From the IMG/VR virus record IMGVR_UViG_3300036944_001020, positions 1-61,338 of that record: a stretch of DNA of 61,338 nucleotides; one strand, given 5' to 3'. The DNA is from a virus. The position numbers were made by a program, and so were the translations under genes. A model generated the notes under the pieces. The model was given only the letters and a program-made list of their open reading frames with translations. It was not told where the DNA came from and searched no databases. This document shows positions 8,901-18,009 of the stretch, one piece after another; the first letter of the stretch is position 1; every line of letters begins with the position of its first letter.

Positions 8901-9770
8901 TTAACCTTGAATTTGGATAATCTGTGATGGATTTCCCGCAAAGGAGAAGTGACCATGGTGGTTCAATGAGATTGATGGATCAAGCCAGATATCCCCACCA
9001 ATTGCTTGCCAACGGCGACTAAATGTATAGTCTTCTGACAAATAACGGCGATCCACTGGATCAATCGAAGTATCAAAGAATGCATAGAAAAAATCATTCA
9101 AATCTTCTGGTGTATTCAAATCATTGTTATACTTCAACTCTGGGTAAGCAGCAATCATTTTATCAATTGCATCGCGGCTAATCATCATAAATCCAGTTGC
9201 GCCATCATGCAACTTCACCAATCCATTTTCGATTGCAATTTGACGCGCATCCCGATTAACGAATTTAAAGTTAATTGCGTAATCGCTTCCATATGCAGCA
9301 ATTGCGTTATCTGCATAAGCAGTATCTGGAGCAGCACGAACACTACTCATAATACGTTGCCAGTTAACACCCTTCTTAGGATATGCTCCAACTACAACTT
9401 CTTTGTCATGTGCAACCAATTTGATAACATCTTCAACTTGGAATTCAATATCCGCGTCAATGAAGAACAAGCGAGTGTAATCACTTTGCAAGAAATATGC
9501 TACTAGAACGTTTCTAGCACGTGTAACCAAGGATTCATTTGCAATTGTACCAAATGCGACTTGAATTTGATGTTGATTGCAAAAGGTCAATAAACGAATA
9601 ACAGAGCGGAAATATGCTTCTGTTAGTTGTCCACCATAACAAGGTGTTGCAATAAAGATTTTTTGCTTTCGCAAATCATTAATATTGATTGCAATTTGAC
9701 CGGGCTTTAATTGTGGCGCATCAACTGGAGTTGCGTTTTCTGGGCCAATTTGTGTTGTTTCATCTGTCAT
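8901..9770 (-). CDS. GT-A fold glycosyltransferase-like protein
   Basis: A 289-aa protein with a nucleotide-sugar transferase layout: a beta-strand/loop start (KIFIATPCYGG), a region with NESLVTRARN and a D-x-D type metal site in FFIDADIEF near residue 105, then an acidic EDYTFSRRW segment typical of the acceptor-binding half. The first 35 residues are Pro/Gln-rich and probably disordered. It could modify phage DNA, virion proteins or host surface glycans; the target is unknown. It lies downstream of gp23 and a tail-tube-like gene and ends at a strong terminator, so it may be transcribed late. Confidence 0.8.
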   Translation of the reverse strand: MTDETTQIGPENATPVDAPQLKPGQIAININDLRKQKIFIATPCYGGQLTEAYFRSVIRLLTFCNQHQIQVAFGTIANESLVTRARNVLVAYFLQSDYTRLFFIDADIEFQVEDVIKLVAHDKEVVVGAYPKKGVNWQRIMSSVRAAPDTAYADNAIAAYGSDYAINFKFVNRDARQIAIENGLVKLHDGATGFMMISRDAIDKMIAAYPELKYNNDLNTPEDLNDFFYAFFDTSIDPVDRRYLSEDYTFSRRWQAIGGDIWLDPSISLNHHGHFSFAGNPSQIIQIQG

Positions 9771-9788
9771 AATAATTCCAATTTAGTT

Positions 9789-10376
9789 TTAAAGTACTTC
9801 AATTTCAAATATTCTGAATTTGAATGTTGCGATTGCTGTCAAATATTCGACACCCGAAGATGCAATGTCGTAATCCAAGGATTCCAAAGATATAGGAAAT
9901 GCATCTTTGTATATTATACTGATCTTTGGGTTGTTTGTCGAATCTAATATTGATAAAGTTGCATCAGAATATGCTAAAACTTCACTTTGTCCACCATTAT
10001 TTTTAATAAAAGCAGATTTCGTTGGTTTAGTTTTTAAATAATCATCAAATTGATTATAGCTTTTAGGAAATCCTAATGCAATCATCCAATTATATATCTC
10101 AAGATAATTTGACATATCTTCTGCAATGATGAAACGAACTGACAAATCGCCAAAACTCATTTTTTCACCAATGCGCGGAATATCATAAAATGGGGTAGCC
10201 TGTACTGCCACTCCGAATGCCAACTGCGGAATGTTGGCGGATTGACAAGTAAAAGAGGTATGGGGTAAATCTTTTAGAGAAAATCTAAAAGCATTTGGTC
10301 GCAAAAAGTTTTGCGTTGTTGGTAAAGAGCTAGTAAAACTGTCTTTAAAAAAACCTACATTTGCTGAGTATGCCAT
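9789..10376 (-). CDS. Tail-tube-fold virion protein
   Basis: A 195-aa, beta-rich protein without a signal peptide. Features such as FRFSLKDLPHTSFTCQSANIPQ near the start, an internal LEIYNWMIALGFP and a C-terminal YLTAIATFKFRIFEIE resemble gp19/gp54-type tail tube proteins, in which a short helix and two beta-sheets form the tube ring. T4 has no tube-like gene here, so this may be a paralogue or a baseplate/neck adaptor. A late promoter lies 21 bp upstream, consistent with a structural role. Confidence 0.6.
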   Translation of the reverse strand: MAYSANVGFFKDSFTSSLPTTQNFLRPNAFRFSLKDLPHTSFTCQSANIPQLAFGVAVQATPFYDIPRIGEKMSFGDLSVRFIIAEDMSNYLEIYNWMIALGFPKSYNQFDDYLKTKPTKSAFIKNNGGQSEVLAYSDATLSILDSTNNPKISIIYKDAFPISLESLDYDIASSGVEYLTAIATFKFRIFEIEVL

Positions 10377-10396
10377 AATATTTATTCCTTCAACAG

Positions 10397-10404
10397 TATT
10401 TATA
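10397..10404 (-). promoter_or_regulatory. T4-type late promoter (TATAAATA)
   Basis: Exact TATAAATA on the minus strand, 21 bp upstream of the tail-tube-like gene and directly after the gp23 terminator, so it restarts transcription for the tube-like gene and the glycosyltransferase. Confidence 0.85.
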
Positions 10405-10410
10405 CAAACG

Positions 10411-10434
10411 AAAAAAGGGGGAATTTCTTCCCCC
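10411..10434 (-). terminator. Rho-independent terminator after gp23
   Basis: Minus-strand GGGGGAA / TTCCCCC 7-bp stem with a 4-nt loop, followed by TTTTTT. It lies 68 bp downstream of the gp23 stop. The rest of the 125-bp gap (10377-10501) is AT-rich and contains the late promoter at 10397. Confidence 0.9.
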
Positions 10435-10501
10435 TTTAACTTTCATAACGAAAGATGATATATTATTATTTTTATATTATCTTCTTTCTGACTGACTCGA
10501 T

Positions 10502-11791
10502 TTACATCAAGTTCAATACACGCGACTTGCGGTAGTATTGATTGCGGTTAGATGTGAATGTATCAGCATCATTTCCACCAGCAGAATTGGTAACGTATGG
10601 GTTAGCAATCATTCCATAACGGGTTTTGAAACCGATTTTTGGTTGGAAGCTGTTAGGATCAACAGCACGAACCATTTGCAATGGAATGTATGGGCAGTAG
10701 AATACACCTGCGTCATATGGGCTAGAACCTTTGTAACCAACTACGTAGAATTGGTCAGAAGCACCCAAGTTTGCAGAGTATGGATCGATATAAACTTTAT
10801 AACGACCATTCAACATACCAGCGAATGTGCTACCAGTGTCATCAACATTTAAGTTGGTGCTCAATGCTGGAGCATAATCCAATACACCTGCCATAGCCAA
10901 AGCACTTGCAACGTCAGCAGAGCAAACGATGAAGTTACCTTTTCCACGACGAGTGTCTTGAGCAATGTGGTTAGCATCGCGTTCGATGTTAAACAACAAG
11001 CCTTTGAAACGCTCAACAGACCAACGACCATTAGAGTCAACGTCTAAGTCGAAAGTACCTGCGGATGCAGTAGCTGGAGAACCGATTTTAGCAACTTTGT
11101 AAATTGTGCGAACAACTTCACGGTTGATTTCAAACATGAATTCTTGAGACAAGATGTTTGACAATTCTGATTCAGCATCTAAACCATGAATTGCTTTCAA
11201 GTCTTGAGCCAATTCAACAGTGTATTCTGCTTTCAATGCACGGGTCTTAGCCGTAACAGTTGTCTTATCAATGCTGAAAGACATTTCGTTGAAGTTTTGT
11301 GCAGCTTCGATTGCAGCAGTTGTATTAGCTGTACCAGTTGTGTAAGTACCGCTAGTGATGATATTAGCTGGGTTTGTACCAGCGTGTGTACCTGCACCTG
11401 CGAAATCGGTATCAGCTTCGTTAAACAATGCTTCTGAACGAGTAGAGGTATTGCTACGCTCTGAACCGTACATAGAACGCATAGCGAAGATAAGACCAGT
11501 TGGGCCAGTCATAGGCTGAACACCACAAATGTCATATGCCATCAAATTAGGCATAGCACGGCGTACCAAACCAATCATGATTGGATCGTACTTTTGGATT
11601 GCGCTTGAGTCAACTGCAATGTTATTTGCTGGAGTCTCAAAAAGTGCTTGGCGATCTTCACGCATTGCACGTTCTTGGTTCTCAAGAATAACTGCTGTTA
11701 CTTGTTTTTTGTAGCTATCTTTGATCTGTGGAAGATCTGGATGTTCGATAATAGCTTTCCATTTGCTTTGTACTTGTTCTGAAAGAAACAT
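10502..11791 (-). CDS. gp23: Major capsid protein gp23
   Basis: Forms the hexamers of the icosahedral head. Recognisable gp23 blocks are YDPIMIGLVRRAMPNL, DICGVQPMTGPTGLIFAMRS, AEYTVELAQDL and a C-terminal KIGFKTRYGM. At 429 aa it is shorter than T4 gp23 (521), as in many marine T4-like phages. The gp21 protease would be expected to cut after an LxE-type site; LFE at residues 50-52 fits. A strong Shine-Dalgarno (AAGGAG) precedes the start, and a terminator follows, consistent with high expression. Confidence 0.97.
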   Translation of the reverse strand: MFLSEQVQSKWKAIIEHPDLPQIKDSYKKQVTAVILENQERAMREDRQALFETPANNIAVDSSAIQKYDPIMIGLVRRAMPNLMAYDICGVQPMTGPTGLIFAMRSMYGSERSNTSTRSEALFNEADTDFAGAGTHAGTNPANIITSGTYTTGTANTTAAIEAAQNFNEMSFSIDKTTVTAKTRALKAEYTVELAQDLKAIHGLDAESELSNILSQEFMFEINREVVRTIYKVAKIGSPATASAGTFDLDVDSNGRWSVERFKGLLFNIERDANHIAQDTRRGKGNFIVCSADVASALAMAGVLDYAPALSTNLNVDDTGSTFAGMLNGRYKVYIDPYSANLGASDQFYVVGYKGSSPYDAGVFYCPYIPLQMVRAVDPNSFQPKIGFKTRYGMIANPYVTNSAGGNDADTFTSNRNQYYRKSRVLNLM

Positions 11792-11812
11792 GTTAATTAA
11801 CTCCTTGTTGGT

Positions 11813-12949
11813 TTAAACTCTTTTGATTGATCTAGAAAGCGCAGCCGCGTATTGCGAGACTGTGCTGCCATCATCTTGTGTAAATGATTCTTGGCTTGGA
11901 TTTGATAAATCTTCTACCAAGTGTTGTGCGCGACTTACGCCCGACTCACTTACACTCTTCTTTGGAAAATAATTTTCCTTGATTACAGAAACTTTCTCTC
12001 TGTAAAGGCTTTCGCTATCAAAATCAACGCCTTCCAATAACTTGGAAAGTTTAGCTGACTCTGTATCTGCTAGGTCTTTTGAGAACTCTTCTTCAATCGC
12101 TTCACGCTTTAGATCGATAACTGTTTGGTTAAGATCTACGTTTGTGCTAATTGCTTCGTTTAGCTTTTGTTCTAAAACTTCAGCTTTAGCCTGTAGTTCA
12201 CCTAATACATCATATTTCTCTTCCGGTACTTCAACGTAGTGTTCCTTGAATAATACCTTTAGTCCTGTCATAAAGTCTTCCGCAATCTCAGTGCGAAGAC
12301 CATTTTCGATAGCCAATTCATTTTCAGCCATCCAATTTTCTACAACATAATTCAAATAAGAATCAATCTTATCTGTCATTTCTGCTTTTGCTTCCATCAA
12401 ATCATTGGAGAATTTTTCTTCCAATGATTCAACAACTGTTTCCATTTCAACATTAACACGAGCAACTACTGCTGCTTCGAAAATTGATGTTGCCTTGTTA
12501 CGGAAATCTTCCGATAAATCTTCACCGAAAATCAAAGACAAATCGATTGGTTGAACTTCTTCTGCCATCTTTTCCTTCTTTTCTTCTTTTTCAGCTTCTT
12601 TACCAGTATATTTGTCACCCTTAACTTTGGTAGACTGGTGTACATTTCCTTTGCTGTCAGTCCAAGAACCTTCAGTTTTTTCTGCCGCTTCTTTTACGTC
12701 AGTCATAATTGACTTGCCGGGAGCGTCTTTTTCTTTCAAGGTATTCTTGCTAACTGAACCAGCAGCCTGTGAACCCATGTTTGAGTGTTGGCCTTCTAAT
12801 TCGTCTGCAACTTCACCTTCTTTAGATGAACCTTGCTTTGGCATAGAACTATCGCCAGCAGTAGCTGCCTTAATAGTTGTATCCTTTTTCATTGATTCTG
12901 TACCGTTTACTTTTTCAAGTAATTCTTTAATTTTGCTATCTACTGACAT
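11813..12949 (-). CDS. gp22: Prohead core scaffolding protein gp22
   Basis: The main internal scaffold around which gp23 assembles, later degraded by gp21. At 378 aa it is longer than T4 gp22 (269) because of an N-terminal Ser/Gly/Lys-rich extension of about 120 residues; the remainder is a highly charged alpha-helical protein with heptad repeats. Identity rests on composition, position between gp21 and gp23, and the conserved-looking QPIDLSLIFGEDLSEDF segment. AGGAG lies upstream of the start and a TATAAATA motif 32 bp upstream. Confidence 0.9.
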   Translation of the reverse strand: MSVDSKIKELLEKVNGTESMKKDTTIKAATAGDSSMPKQGSSKEGEVADELEGQHSNMGSQAAGSVSKNTLKEKDAPGKSIMTDVKEAAEKTEGSWTDSKGNVHQSTKVKGDKYTGKEAEKEEKKEKMAEEVQPIDLSLIFGEDLSEDFRNKATSIFEAAVVARVNVEMETVVESLEEKFSNDLMEAKAEMTDKIDSYLNYVVENWMAENELAIENGLRTEIAEDFMTGLKVLFKEHYVEVPEEKYDVLGELQAKAEVLEQKLNEAISTNVDLNQTVIDLKREAIEEEFSKDLADTESAKLSKLLEGVDFDSESLYREKVSVIKENYFPKKSVSESGVSRAQHLVEDLSNPSQESFTQDDGSTVSQYAAALSRSIKRV

Positions 12950-12980
12950 TATTGTGTCTCCTAAATGGATGTTACTATCT

Positions 12981-12988
12981 TATTTATA
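12981..12988 (-). promoter_or_regulatory. T4-type late promoter upstream of gp22
   Basis: Exact TATAAATA on the minus strand in the 46-bp gp21-gp22 gap, 32 bp before the gp22 ATG. Confidence 0.85.
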
Positions 12989-12995
12989 ATAACTG

Positions 12996-13646
12996 TTATT
13001 TTGACAAACTATTCATGAATTGTTCAAACATCTGAATTTTGATGCTTTCCAATTCCCCCTTGGATGCTTTCTTTAAGGTAGCTTGGGCTTGCTCAATTTG
13101 AGTAGCCTTCCAAATACCATTTTCGCAAATCCATTCAGCAGATTCATATATGCCTTGTACAAATGCGTCTGGCGCACTTGGATCAGCAACAATGTCAATG
13201 GTTGCTAGATGAAAATCATCCTGCACTTCCATAATTCCTGCCTTAGTTTCTTTTAGAGAACCAAGCCCTCTTGAAGAAACACCTAACTTAACGCCCTCTT
13301 CGATAAACCCCTTGGCAATTTTGCCCATTGGTGTATCTAAAATCTTTGCTTTACCAATAACATCATTACCTTCAAAGCGCAAGTTTGTCATCAAATGAGA
13401 AACTTTGTCTAAGTTAATGGATGGCGTTGATGGGTGACCTAATTCGCCCAATGAACGCTTTTCGGTAATCATTTGTTGATAACGGGCAAGTTCATTTTCC
13501 ATAATGCGGCGTGGATAAACGCGACCATTGCGGTTTTGTTTATCTGCTTGCATGAAAATGCCTTCAATGAAAACGCCAACTTTGCCGTTTTCGGATTTTT
13601 CTGTTAAATAAGTAACGTCTTGTACGACTTCTGTAATTAATCTCAT
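12996..13646 (-). CDS. gp21: Prohead maturation protease gp21
   Basis: Serine protease (herpes assemblin-like fold) that processes the core and gp23 at LxE/IxE sites. The His block (LGELGHPSTPS near residue 68) and Ser block (KLGVSSRGLGSL near residue 123) are both present. Its 216 aa match T4 (212). It overlaps the upstream 135-aa gene by 4 nt. Confidence 0.93.
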   Translation of the reverse strand: MRLITEVVQDVTYLTEKSENGKVGVFIEGIFMQADKQNRNGRVYPRRIMENELARYQQMITEKRSLGELGHPSTPSINLDKVSHLMTNLRFEGNDVIGKAKILDTPMGKIAKGFIEEGVKLGVSSRGLGSLKETKAGIMEVQDDFHLATIDIVADPSAPDAFVQGIYESAEWICENGIWKATQIEQAQATLKKASKGELESIKIQMFEQFMNSLSK

Positions 13647-14050
13647 GGTTTTAAGTAGTCCGGTAAGGTTTGAGTATCCGGCGGCAAGAAGCCAGCAGCC
13701 TTGGTAACACCAAGAATTACTGTTCCACCGGGAGTAGGAATTGTTACTTGAATATTTGCTGTTGCATTAGAATTATCTACAAATCCCGATGATTGAGCTA
13801 AATACCAATTATCATTTCCAAATAATTCCATTGTAACAGTGCCATTTCGCTGAATGCTTATTGGTGTAATAGAATTTGCAGTTGTGAAATAAATACTATT
13901 AATCGTTACACTGGTATTAGCATAACCCAAAAATGATTCATCTGATAATTTTAGATCATCATTCAAAATGATATTGGCTGTGCCAGAACCAACAAACTTA
14001 ATTACAGCTTGCTGTCTGACACGTTTTAAAATTGTTTTTGTGATTGCCAT
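13643..14050 (-). CDS. Beta-rich head-module protein, 135 aa
   Basis: Unassigned. It begins MAITKTILKRV and is rich in beta-branched residues (Val/Ile/Thr), suggesting an all-beta fold, with a Pro-rich tail. It lies between the core protein and gp21 behind its own TATAAATA motif (14082-14089). Comparable genes exist between gp20 and gp21 in other marine T4-like phages, as I recall; a head decoration or structural role is plausible but inferred. Confidence 0.7.
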   Translation of the reverse strand: MAITKTILKRVRQQAVIKFVGSGTANIILNDDLKLSDESFLGYANTSVTINSIYFTTANSITPISIQRNGTVTMELFGNDNWYLAQSSGFVDNSNATANIQVTIPTPGGTVILGVTKAAGFLPPDTQTLPDYLKP

Positions 14051-14081
14051 TTAGTTGTCCTAGATAGGGTAGTCTATATCT

Positions 14082-14089
14082 TATTTATA
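14082..14089 (-). promoter_or_regulatory. T4-type late promoter upstream of the 135-aa gene and gp21
   Basis: Exact TATAAATA on the minus strand, 32 bp before the ATG at 14050, in the 42-bp gap after the large core protein gene. Confidence 0.85.
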
Positions 14090-14092
14090 ATA

Positions 14093-16252
14093 TTATTTTG
14101 TTATAGGTTTTACGATATATCTAACTGCACCATACTCTTGATCTCGTCTATTAGCACTTCTAGATGCGGTTTTTAAGCTGGCATGCTTACTTACAACTGC
14201 GCCAGTTTTAGAGTCTATGACCGCATGAGTTGGAGCAGGAACAAGAGTGGATTCTTTTAATTTAGCTGCTGCCTTATCCATTGAATCAAGTCTATCGCTA
14301 ATTTTTTTATCTATTTTTGCATATGCTGCATCTTTTTGAGCTTGTGTACCAGAAACCCATTTGCGAGATAAATCTCTGACATTTGTATCTGCTTTATCAA
14401 CATATGAACTATAAGTTTTCTTTGATAACTCATCAATTTGTTCAACATCTTCGTCGAGTTCTCTCGTGGATTTTAAATAATCTAAAGAAGATGTGATATA
14501 ATCTTCTGCCTTTGTTATTTTAGATTGAACCCATTCTGGAAGATTTTCATCATCTTCTAGCATATTTTTAATATCTTCTGCATTTCTACAAATAGTTTGC
14601 AGTAGAGTTTTAGCCATAGAACCTTCGTAGTCGTATTCGCCTACATCTTTAGCTTCTTTTACAGATGAATTCACTGGAACACAATTTGGAACTTCTTTTC
14701 CATTTTTTTTCTTTGTTCCAATCATTTCATACCCAGTCCAGCAAGGATCGGTATCTTTCATTTTTTTAGCTTCTTCAACAGAATCTTCCATGAATGCATG
14801 GGTATTTTTATGTTCTTTTTTCTTATTTCCGTGAGAACCGGCACCAGTGGTTGGAGCATGTTTAGCCACGAAATTGCGTGGAGTAGCACGTTGACGCAAT
14901 AATGCTGCCTTGGCACTAGCACGACCCATAGAACCTTGAGAACCTGCTATAGATGCACTAATTGCTGGCATGAATGCTTCTGCCATTTTATCTGGGGCAT
15001 CCATCCAACTCTTGGTTAAATGCATGGCAGTTAAGGGAATACCATGCTTATCTGCGTGTTTTAACGCATGAGCATTCGCTGCCGCCATTGATGTAAATGG
15101 AATCGATGATCCATTCGCATCCTTTAAACTTTTGCCATGTGCGCGGATATACCAATTGCTTTTATCAATAGAATGATTTTCATCATCTTCTCTGTATCTA
15201 GCGCCATCGACGCCACGGAAACCACGGCCTTCGTGCATTTCAGTTTCTTCGGCAAGTTTAGGAACTTTAGCGATTTTAAGAATAGATAAAACCAATGGAG
15301 CTTTTAATTCTTTATGGCGAGGAACTGCAATGTGTTGTGGAGATTTTGGATGTGTAAAAACATCATGGCTTCCAGTTGTTCTAGATAATTTCCAGCCAAG
15401 ACCTTGAATGTGGTGAGTCAGCTTGCGAGTATTACCCATACTTGCACCAACCATTTCATCTAAATCAAACTCTTTTTCTACGGCAAATACTTCTTCATTA
15501 ACTTCTTCGTTAAGTTCATATTTCTTTTTATACCATGCTGGCATTCCGTTTTTCTGTCTCCAGTAACGCACTGTGGCAGAATCATTAGCTTGATCAGTAT
15601 ATTTATTTTCAGCAGTTGTATTGTGACCCTTCATTGCTTCTGCGGCAGCGCGGGCATCTTTAGCAATGTATTCTAATTCAGCATTAGATTTTTTATGGTA
15701 TGGATGATCTTCTAATGGATGTTGCTGAGAAGGGCGACCCTCTTCTAATTCTTCAACTCCCTCAGAAAGTCTAGATTCATCTTCCATGTGTTGCATCATT
15801 TTTTTATAATGAGAATCGGCATTCTTCTGATTGCCTTTTAGCTCATGGTAATTAATTAAATGCTCATGGTGATCTGCCATATGCTCATGGAATTTCGGCA
15901 TATTGTCTTCCGACTTAGCCTTCATTGCATCAACACGCGCTTCTTCTGCACCCTTTAACCAGTCATCAGCAGTAACTTCATTGATAATTTCAATATCAAA
16001 AGATTCCGCTAAACGATCAACTTCTTCAAGATCAATTTCTAAGTTTTCATTTTGTCTTTTTGCCGCATATGCTGCACCAAGAGCCATTTGAATACGCTCT
16101 TTCTTTGACTTACCATCAAACTTTGGATTATCAGATTTAACAAAATCGTCAATCCATTTTGATGTTGGTGTCTTTGCAGTTAATACTTCATCAAGGGTCA
16201 CTGACTCTTGTACAGAATAAAATTTAGAAACTGTGTCTTTGAAGGATTTCAT
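14093..16252 (-). CDS. Large LxE-rich prohead core protein with HicA-like domain
   Basis: A 719-aa charged protein between the portal and the protease, where T4 keeps core genes 67 and 68. It starts MKSFKDTVSKFYSVQE, close to T4 capsid-targeting leaders (MKTYQEFIAE). Many LxE/IxE sites occur along it (LDE, LEE, LSE, LAE, LNE, IDE), the gp21 cleavage motif, suggesting a polyprotein processed in the head. Residues about 264-330 look like a HicA/YcfA domain: GLGWKLSRTTGSHDVF with the GSH catalytic His, then VPRHKELK and a final SILK helix. A later DPCWTGYEMIGTKKKNGK block resembles segments of phage internal proteins. Role inferred: internal proteins packaged and possibly ejected. Confidence 0.75.
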   Translation of the reverse strand: MKSFKDTVSKFYSVQESVTLDEVLTAKTPTSKWIDDFVKSDNPKFDGKSKKERIQMALGAAYAAKRQNENLEIDLEEVDRLAESFDIEIINEVTADDWLKGAEEARVDAMKAKSEDNMPKFHEHMADHHEHLINYHELKGNQKNADSHYKKMMQHMEDESRLSEGVEELEEGRPSQQHPLEDHPYHKKSNAELEYIAKDARAAAEAMKGHNTTAENKYTDQANDSATVRYWRQKNGMPAWYKKKYELNEEVNEEVFAVEKEFDLDEMVGASMGNTRKLTHHIQGLGWKLSRTTGSHDVFTHPKSPQHIAVPRHKELKAPLVLSILKIAKVPKLAEETEMHEGRGFRGVDGARYREDDENHSIDKSNWYIRAHGKSLKDANGSSIPFTSMAAANAHALKHADKHGIPLTAMHLTKSWMDAPDKMAEAFMPAISASIAGSQGSMGRASAKAALLRQRATPRNFVAKHAPTTGAGSHGNKKKEHKNTHAFMEDSVEEAKKMKDTDPCWTGYEMIGTKKKNGKEVPNCVPVNSSVKEAKDVGEYDYEGSMAKTLLQTICRNAEDIKNMLEDDENLPEWVQSKITKAEDYITSSLDYLKSTRELDEDVEQIDELSKKTYSSYVDKADTNVRDLSRKWVSGTQAQKDAAYAKIDKKISDRLDSMDKAAAKLKESTLVPAPTHAVIDSKTGAVVSKHASLKTASRSANRRDQEYGAVRYIVKPITK

Positions 16253-16256
16253 TTTT

Positions 16257-16418
16257 TTACTCGTCTTTTCCTAGTGATTGTGCTACTTCTATTTTTTTGT
16301 CAGCAATTGCATCTGTTACTCTCATGGACAAGATACTTTCAATTTTCTCGGTAGCATCTGCGCCACGATTATTTAAAATATCATCTACCATGTGTTGAAT
16401 TACTTCTGATGTTTCCAT
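16257..16418 (-). CDS. Small prohead core protein (gp67/gp68 position), 53 aa
   Basis: A short ORF directly downstream of the portal gene, with ATG at 16416-16418 and TAA at 16257-16259. The protein is helical and charged and contains VDDILNN ... IESILSMR ... DKKIEVAQSLGK, a pattern like small core proteins next to the portal in T4-like phages. It lies 19 bp behind a TATAAATA motif and 4 nt before the large core protein, so it is very likely expressed. In T4, gp67 and gp68 at this site help form the prohead core and set head shape. Confidence 0.75.
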   Translation of the reverse strand: METSEVIQHMVDDILNNRGADATEKIESILSMRVTDAIADKKIEVAQSLGKDE

Positions 16419-16436
16419 TTTATTTCTCCAATCAAT

Positions 16437-16444
16437 TATTTATA
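16437..16444 (-). promoter_or_regulatory. T4-type late promoter upstream of the core proteins
   Basis: Exact TATAAATA on the minus strand, 19 bp before the 53-aa gene, between it and the portal stop. Confidence 0.8.
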
Positions 16445-16449
16445 TATTA

Positions 16450-17994
16450 TTATTGTGGCTGTTGCTCTTGGGGAGCCCCATCCGGTTGTTCTTGTCCTTG
16501 CAACATCATCAATGGTTCCGCTGCAATTTCTTTATCCATTGTTTCGATTTCGTCATCGGTCATTCTCAAAACATTACGCTTTACATATTTTTGACTAAAA
16601 TACGAACCAACAAATGGCTGAATTGCGGTCAAAATATCAATACGATTACGAATGCTTTCAGTTTCCTTCATTTCTTGGAAATACTGATCCTGTGCATATC
16701 TATAATGAATTTTTTCTCTGAATGAATCCCAATCAGATTCAACGATAACACCTTTAAGAACCAATTGGGTCTTCAAGATATCATCAAACATAACATTGAA
16801 TTTCTTACGAAGTCTTCCAACAAACTTAGCAAACTTCAATTCGTCACGAGTAATCTCAGTGGCACGACCAAATTGAATACCTTGTCCCGGCTGCATTCTA
16901 GACAATGGAACATTCAATGCTTGATATAGTTTCTGTTGAAAGAATTCAATATCTGCAATTTGACCCAAATTCTCGCCACCGGGCAATGTAGTAATTTCTG
17001 TACCACGACCACCTTCGCGTCTTGGCAACCAAAAATCTTCTAGCATAGACATGAATTTTCGGTCATCCCGAATTTCACCCGTTGCTGAATCATAAACAAT
17101 TTTATTGCGATAACGGGCCATAATATCTTTTAGATATTGCTCCGCTTTAATCTTTGGCAAATTACCAACGTCAATATAAAATATACGTCTTTCAGGCGCT
17201 CTTGAAATTCTATAAATTACAAGCGCATCTTCCATCATTTTAAGTTGATTCGTGGGCTTAATTGCTTTATGCAAGTGACCCAAGACTACACTACGCTCTA
17301 AATCCATCAATCCAGATGGAACAAACGTAATGGAATCCTTTGATATCTTAATCCCTTGGTTAGCAATACTATTATTCGCATTGGAATAATTTGTAGTAGT
17401 TGCCATCCCTCTGTCACTATAGATATAGAATTCTTCAATTGATTTGATGATTTCAATACCTGTAGGCATTTTCTCTTTTTTTACATCTCTGACCTTACGA
17501 ATTTTCTTGGGGTCAATCTGTCTAATTTCTACGATGCCCCTTTTAGGAGCTTTAATATCAATGATCTTTTGGAAGTATAATCTTCCATCAACATACCAGC
17601 GTTTAAACAAGTCATGTGACTTATTATTAAACTCTAGTAGACGAATCACATTGGTAAACTCTTCATTAATTGCATCTTTGATGTTTTTTGGAACATCCAA
17701 GCCATCTAAATTAATTGTAACCGCAGCTTCATCATCGACTGATGCAATTGCCTCAGTGACGATTTCATCAATGGCAGTAGCGCAGTCAGGATACATCGCG
17801 GTCTCACGGTATTTGGCAATCAAATCCGTTTCTGACTTAGCAGATGCATCCATATCCACATACGTGCCGTAGTACCCACCTGCTTGCACACTTTGGGCAC
17901 CATCATCGGGAGTGGGGGTTATGAACGATTGTGTTCGTAACCCATCCACTTTTTCATCGTTTTTGCGATTTATTGTAAAACCAAATAATTCCAT
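16450..17994 (-). CDS. gp20: Portal vertex protein gp20
   Basis: Dodecameric portal through which DNA is packaged, and the nucleus for head assembly. The 514 aa match T4 (524). Conserved segments include RYRETAMYPDCATAIDEIV, VYRISRAPERRIFYIDVGNLP, the FWLPRREGGRGTEI block and LNVPLSRMQ. The C-terminus is Gln/Pro-rich. The ATG is preceded by an AT-rich leader; a late promoter lies 30 bp upstream within the 3' end of gp19. Confidence 0.97.
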   Translation of the reverse strand: MELFGFTINRKNDEKVDGLRTQSFITPTPDDGAQSVQAGGYYGTYVDMDASAKSETDLIAKYRETAMYPDCATAIDEIVTEAIASVDDEAAVTINLDGLDVPKNIKDAINEEFTNVIRLLEFNNKSHDLFKRWYVDGRLYFQKIIDIKAPKRGIVEIRQIDPKKIRKVRDVKKEKMPTGIEIIKSIEEFYIYSDRGMATTTNYSNANNSIANQGIKISKDSITFVPSGLMDLERSVVLGHLHKAIKPTNQLKMMEDALVIYRISRAPERRIFYIDVGNLPKIKAEQYLKDIMARYRNKIVYDSATGEIRDDRKFMSMLEDFWLPRREGGRGTEITTLPGGENLGQIADIEFFQQKLYQALNVPLSRMQPGQGIQFGRATEITRDELKFAKFVGRLRKKFNVMFDDILKTQLVLKGVIVESDWDSFREKIHYRYAQDQYFQEMKETESIRNRIDILTAIQPFVGSYFSQKYVKRNVLRMTDDEIETMDKEIAAEPLMMLQGQEQPDGAPQEQQPQ

Positions 17995-18009
17995 AATTTA
18001 TATTCAATG

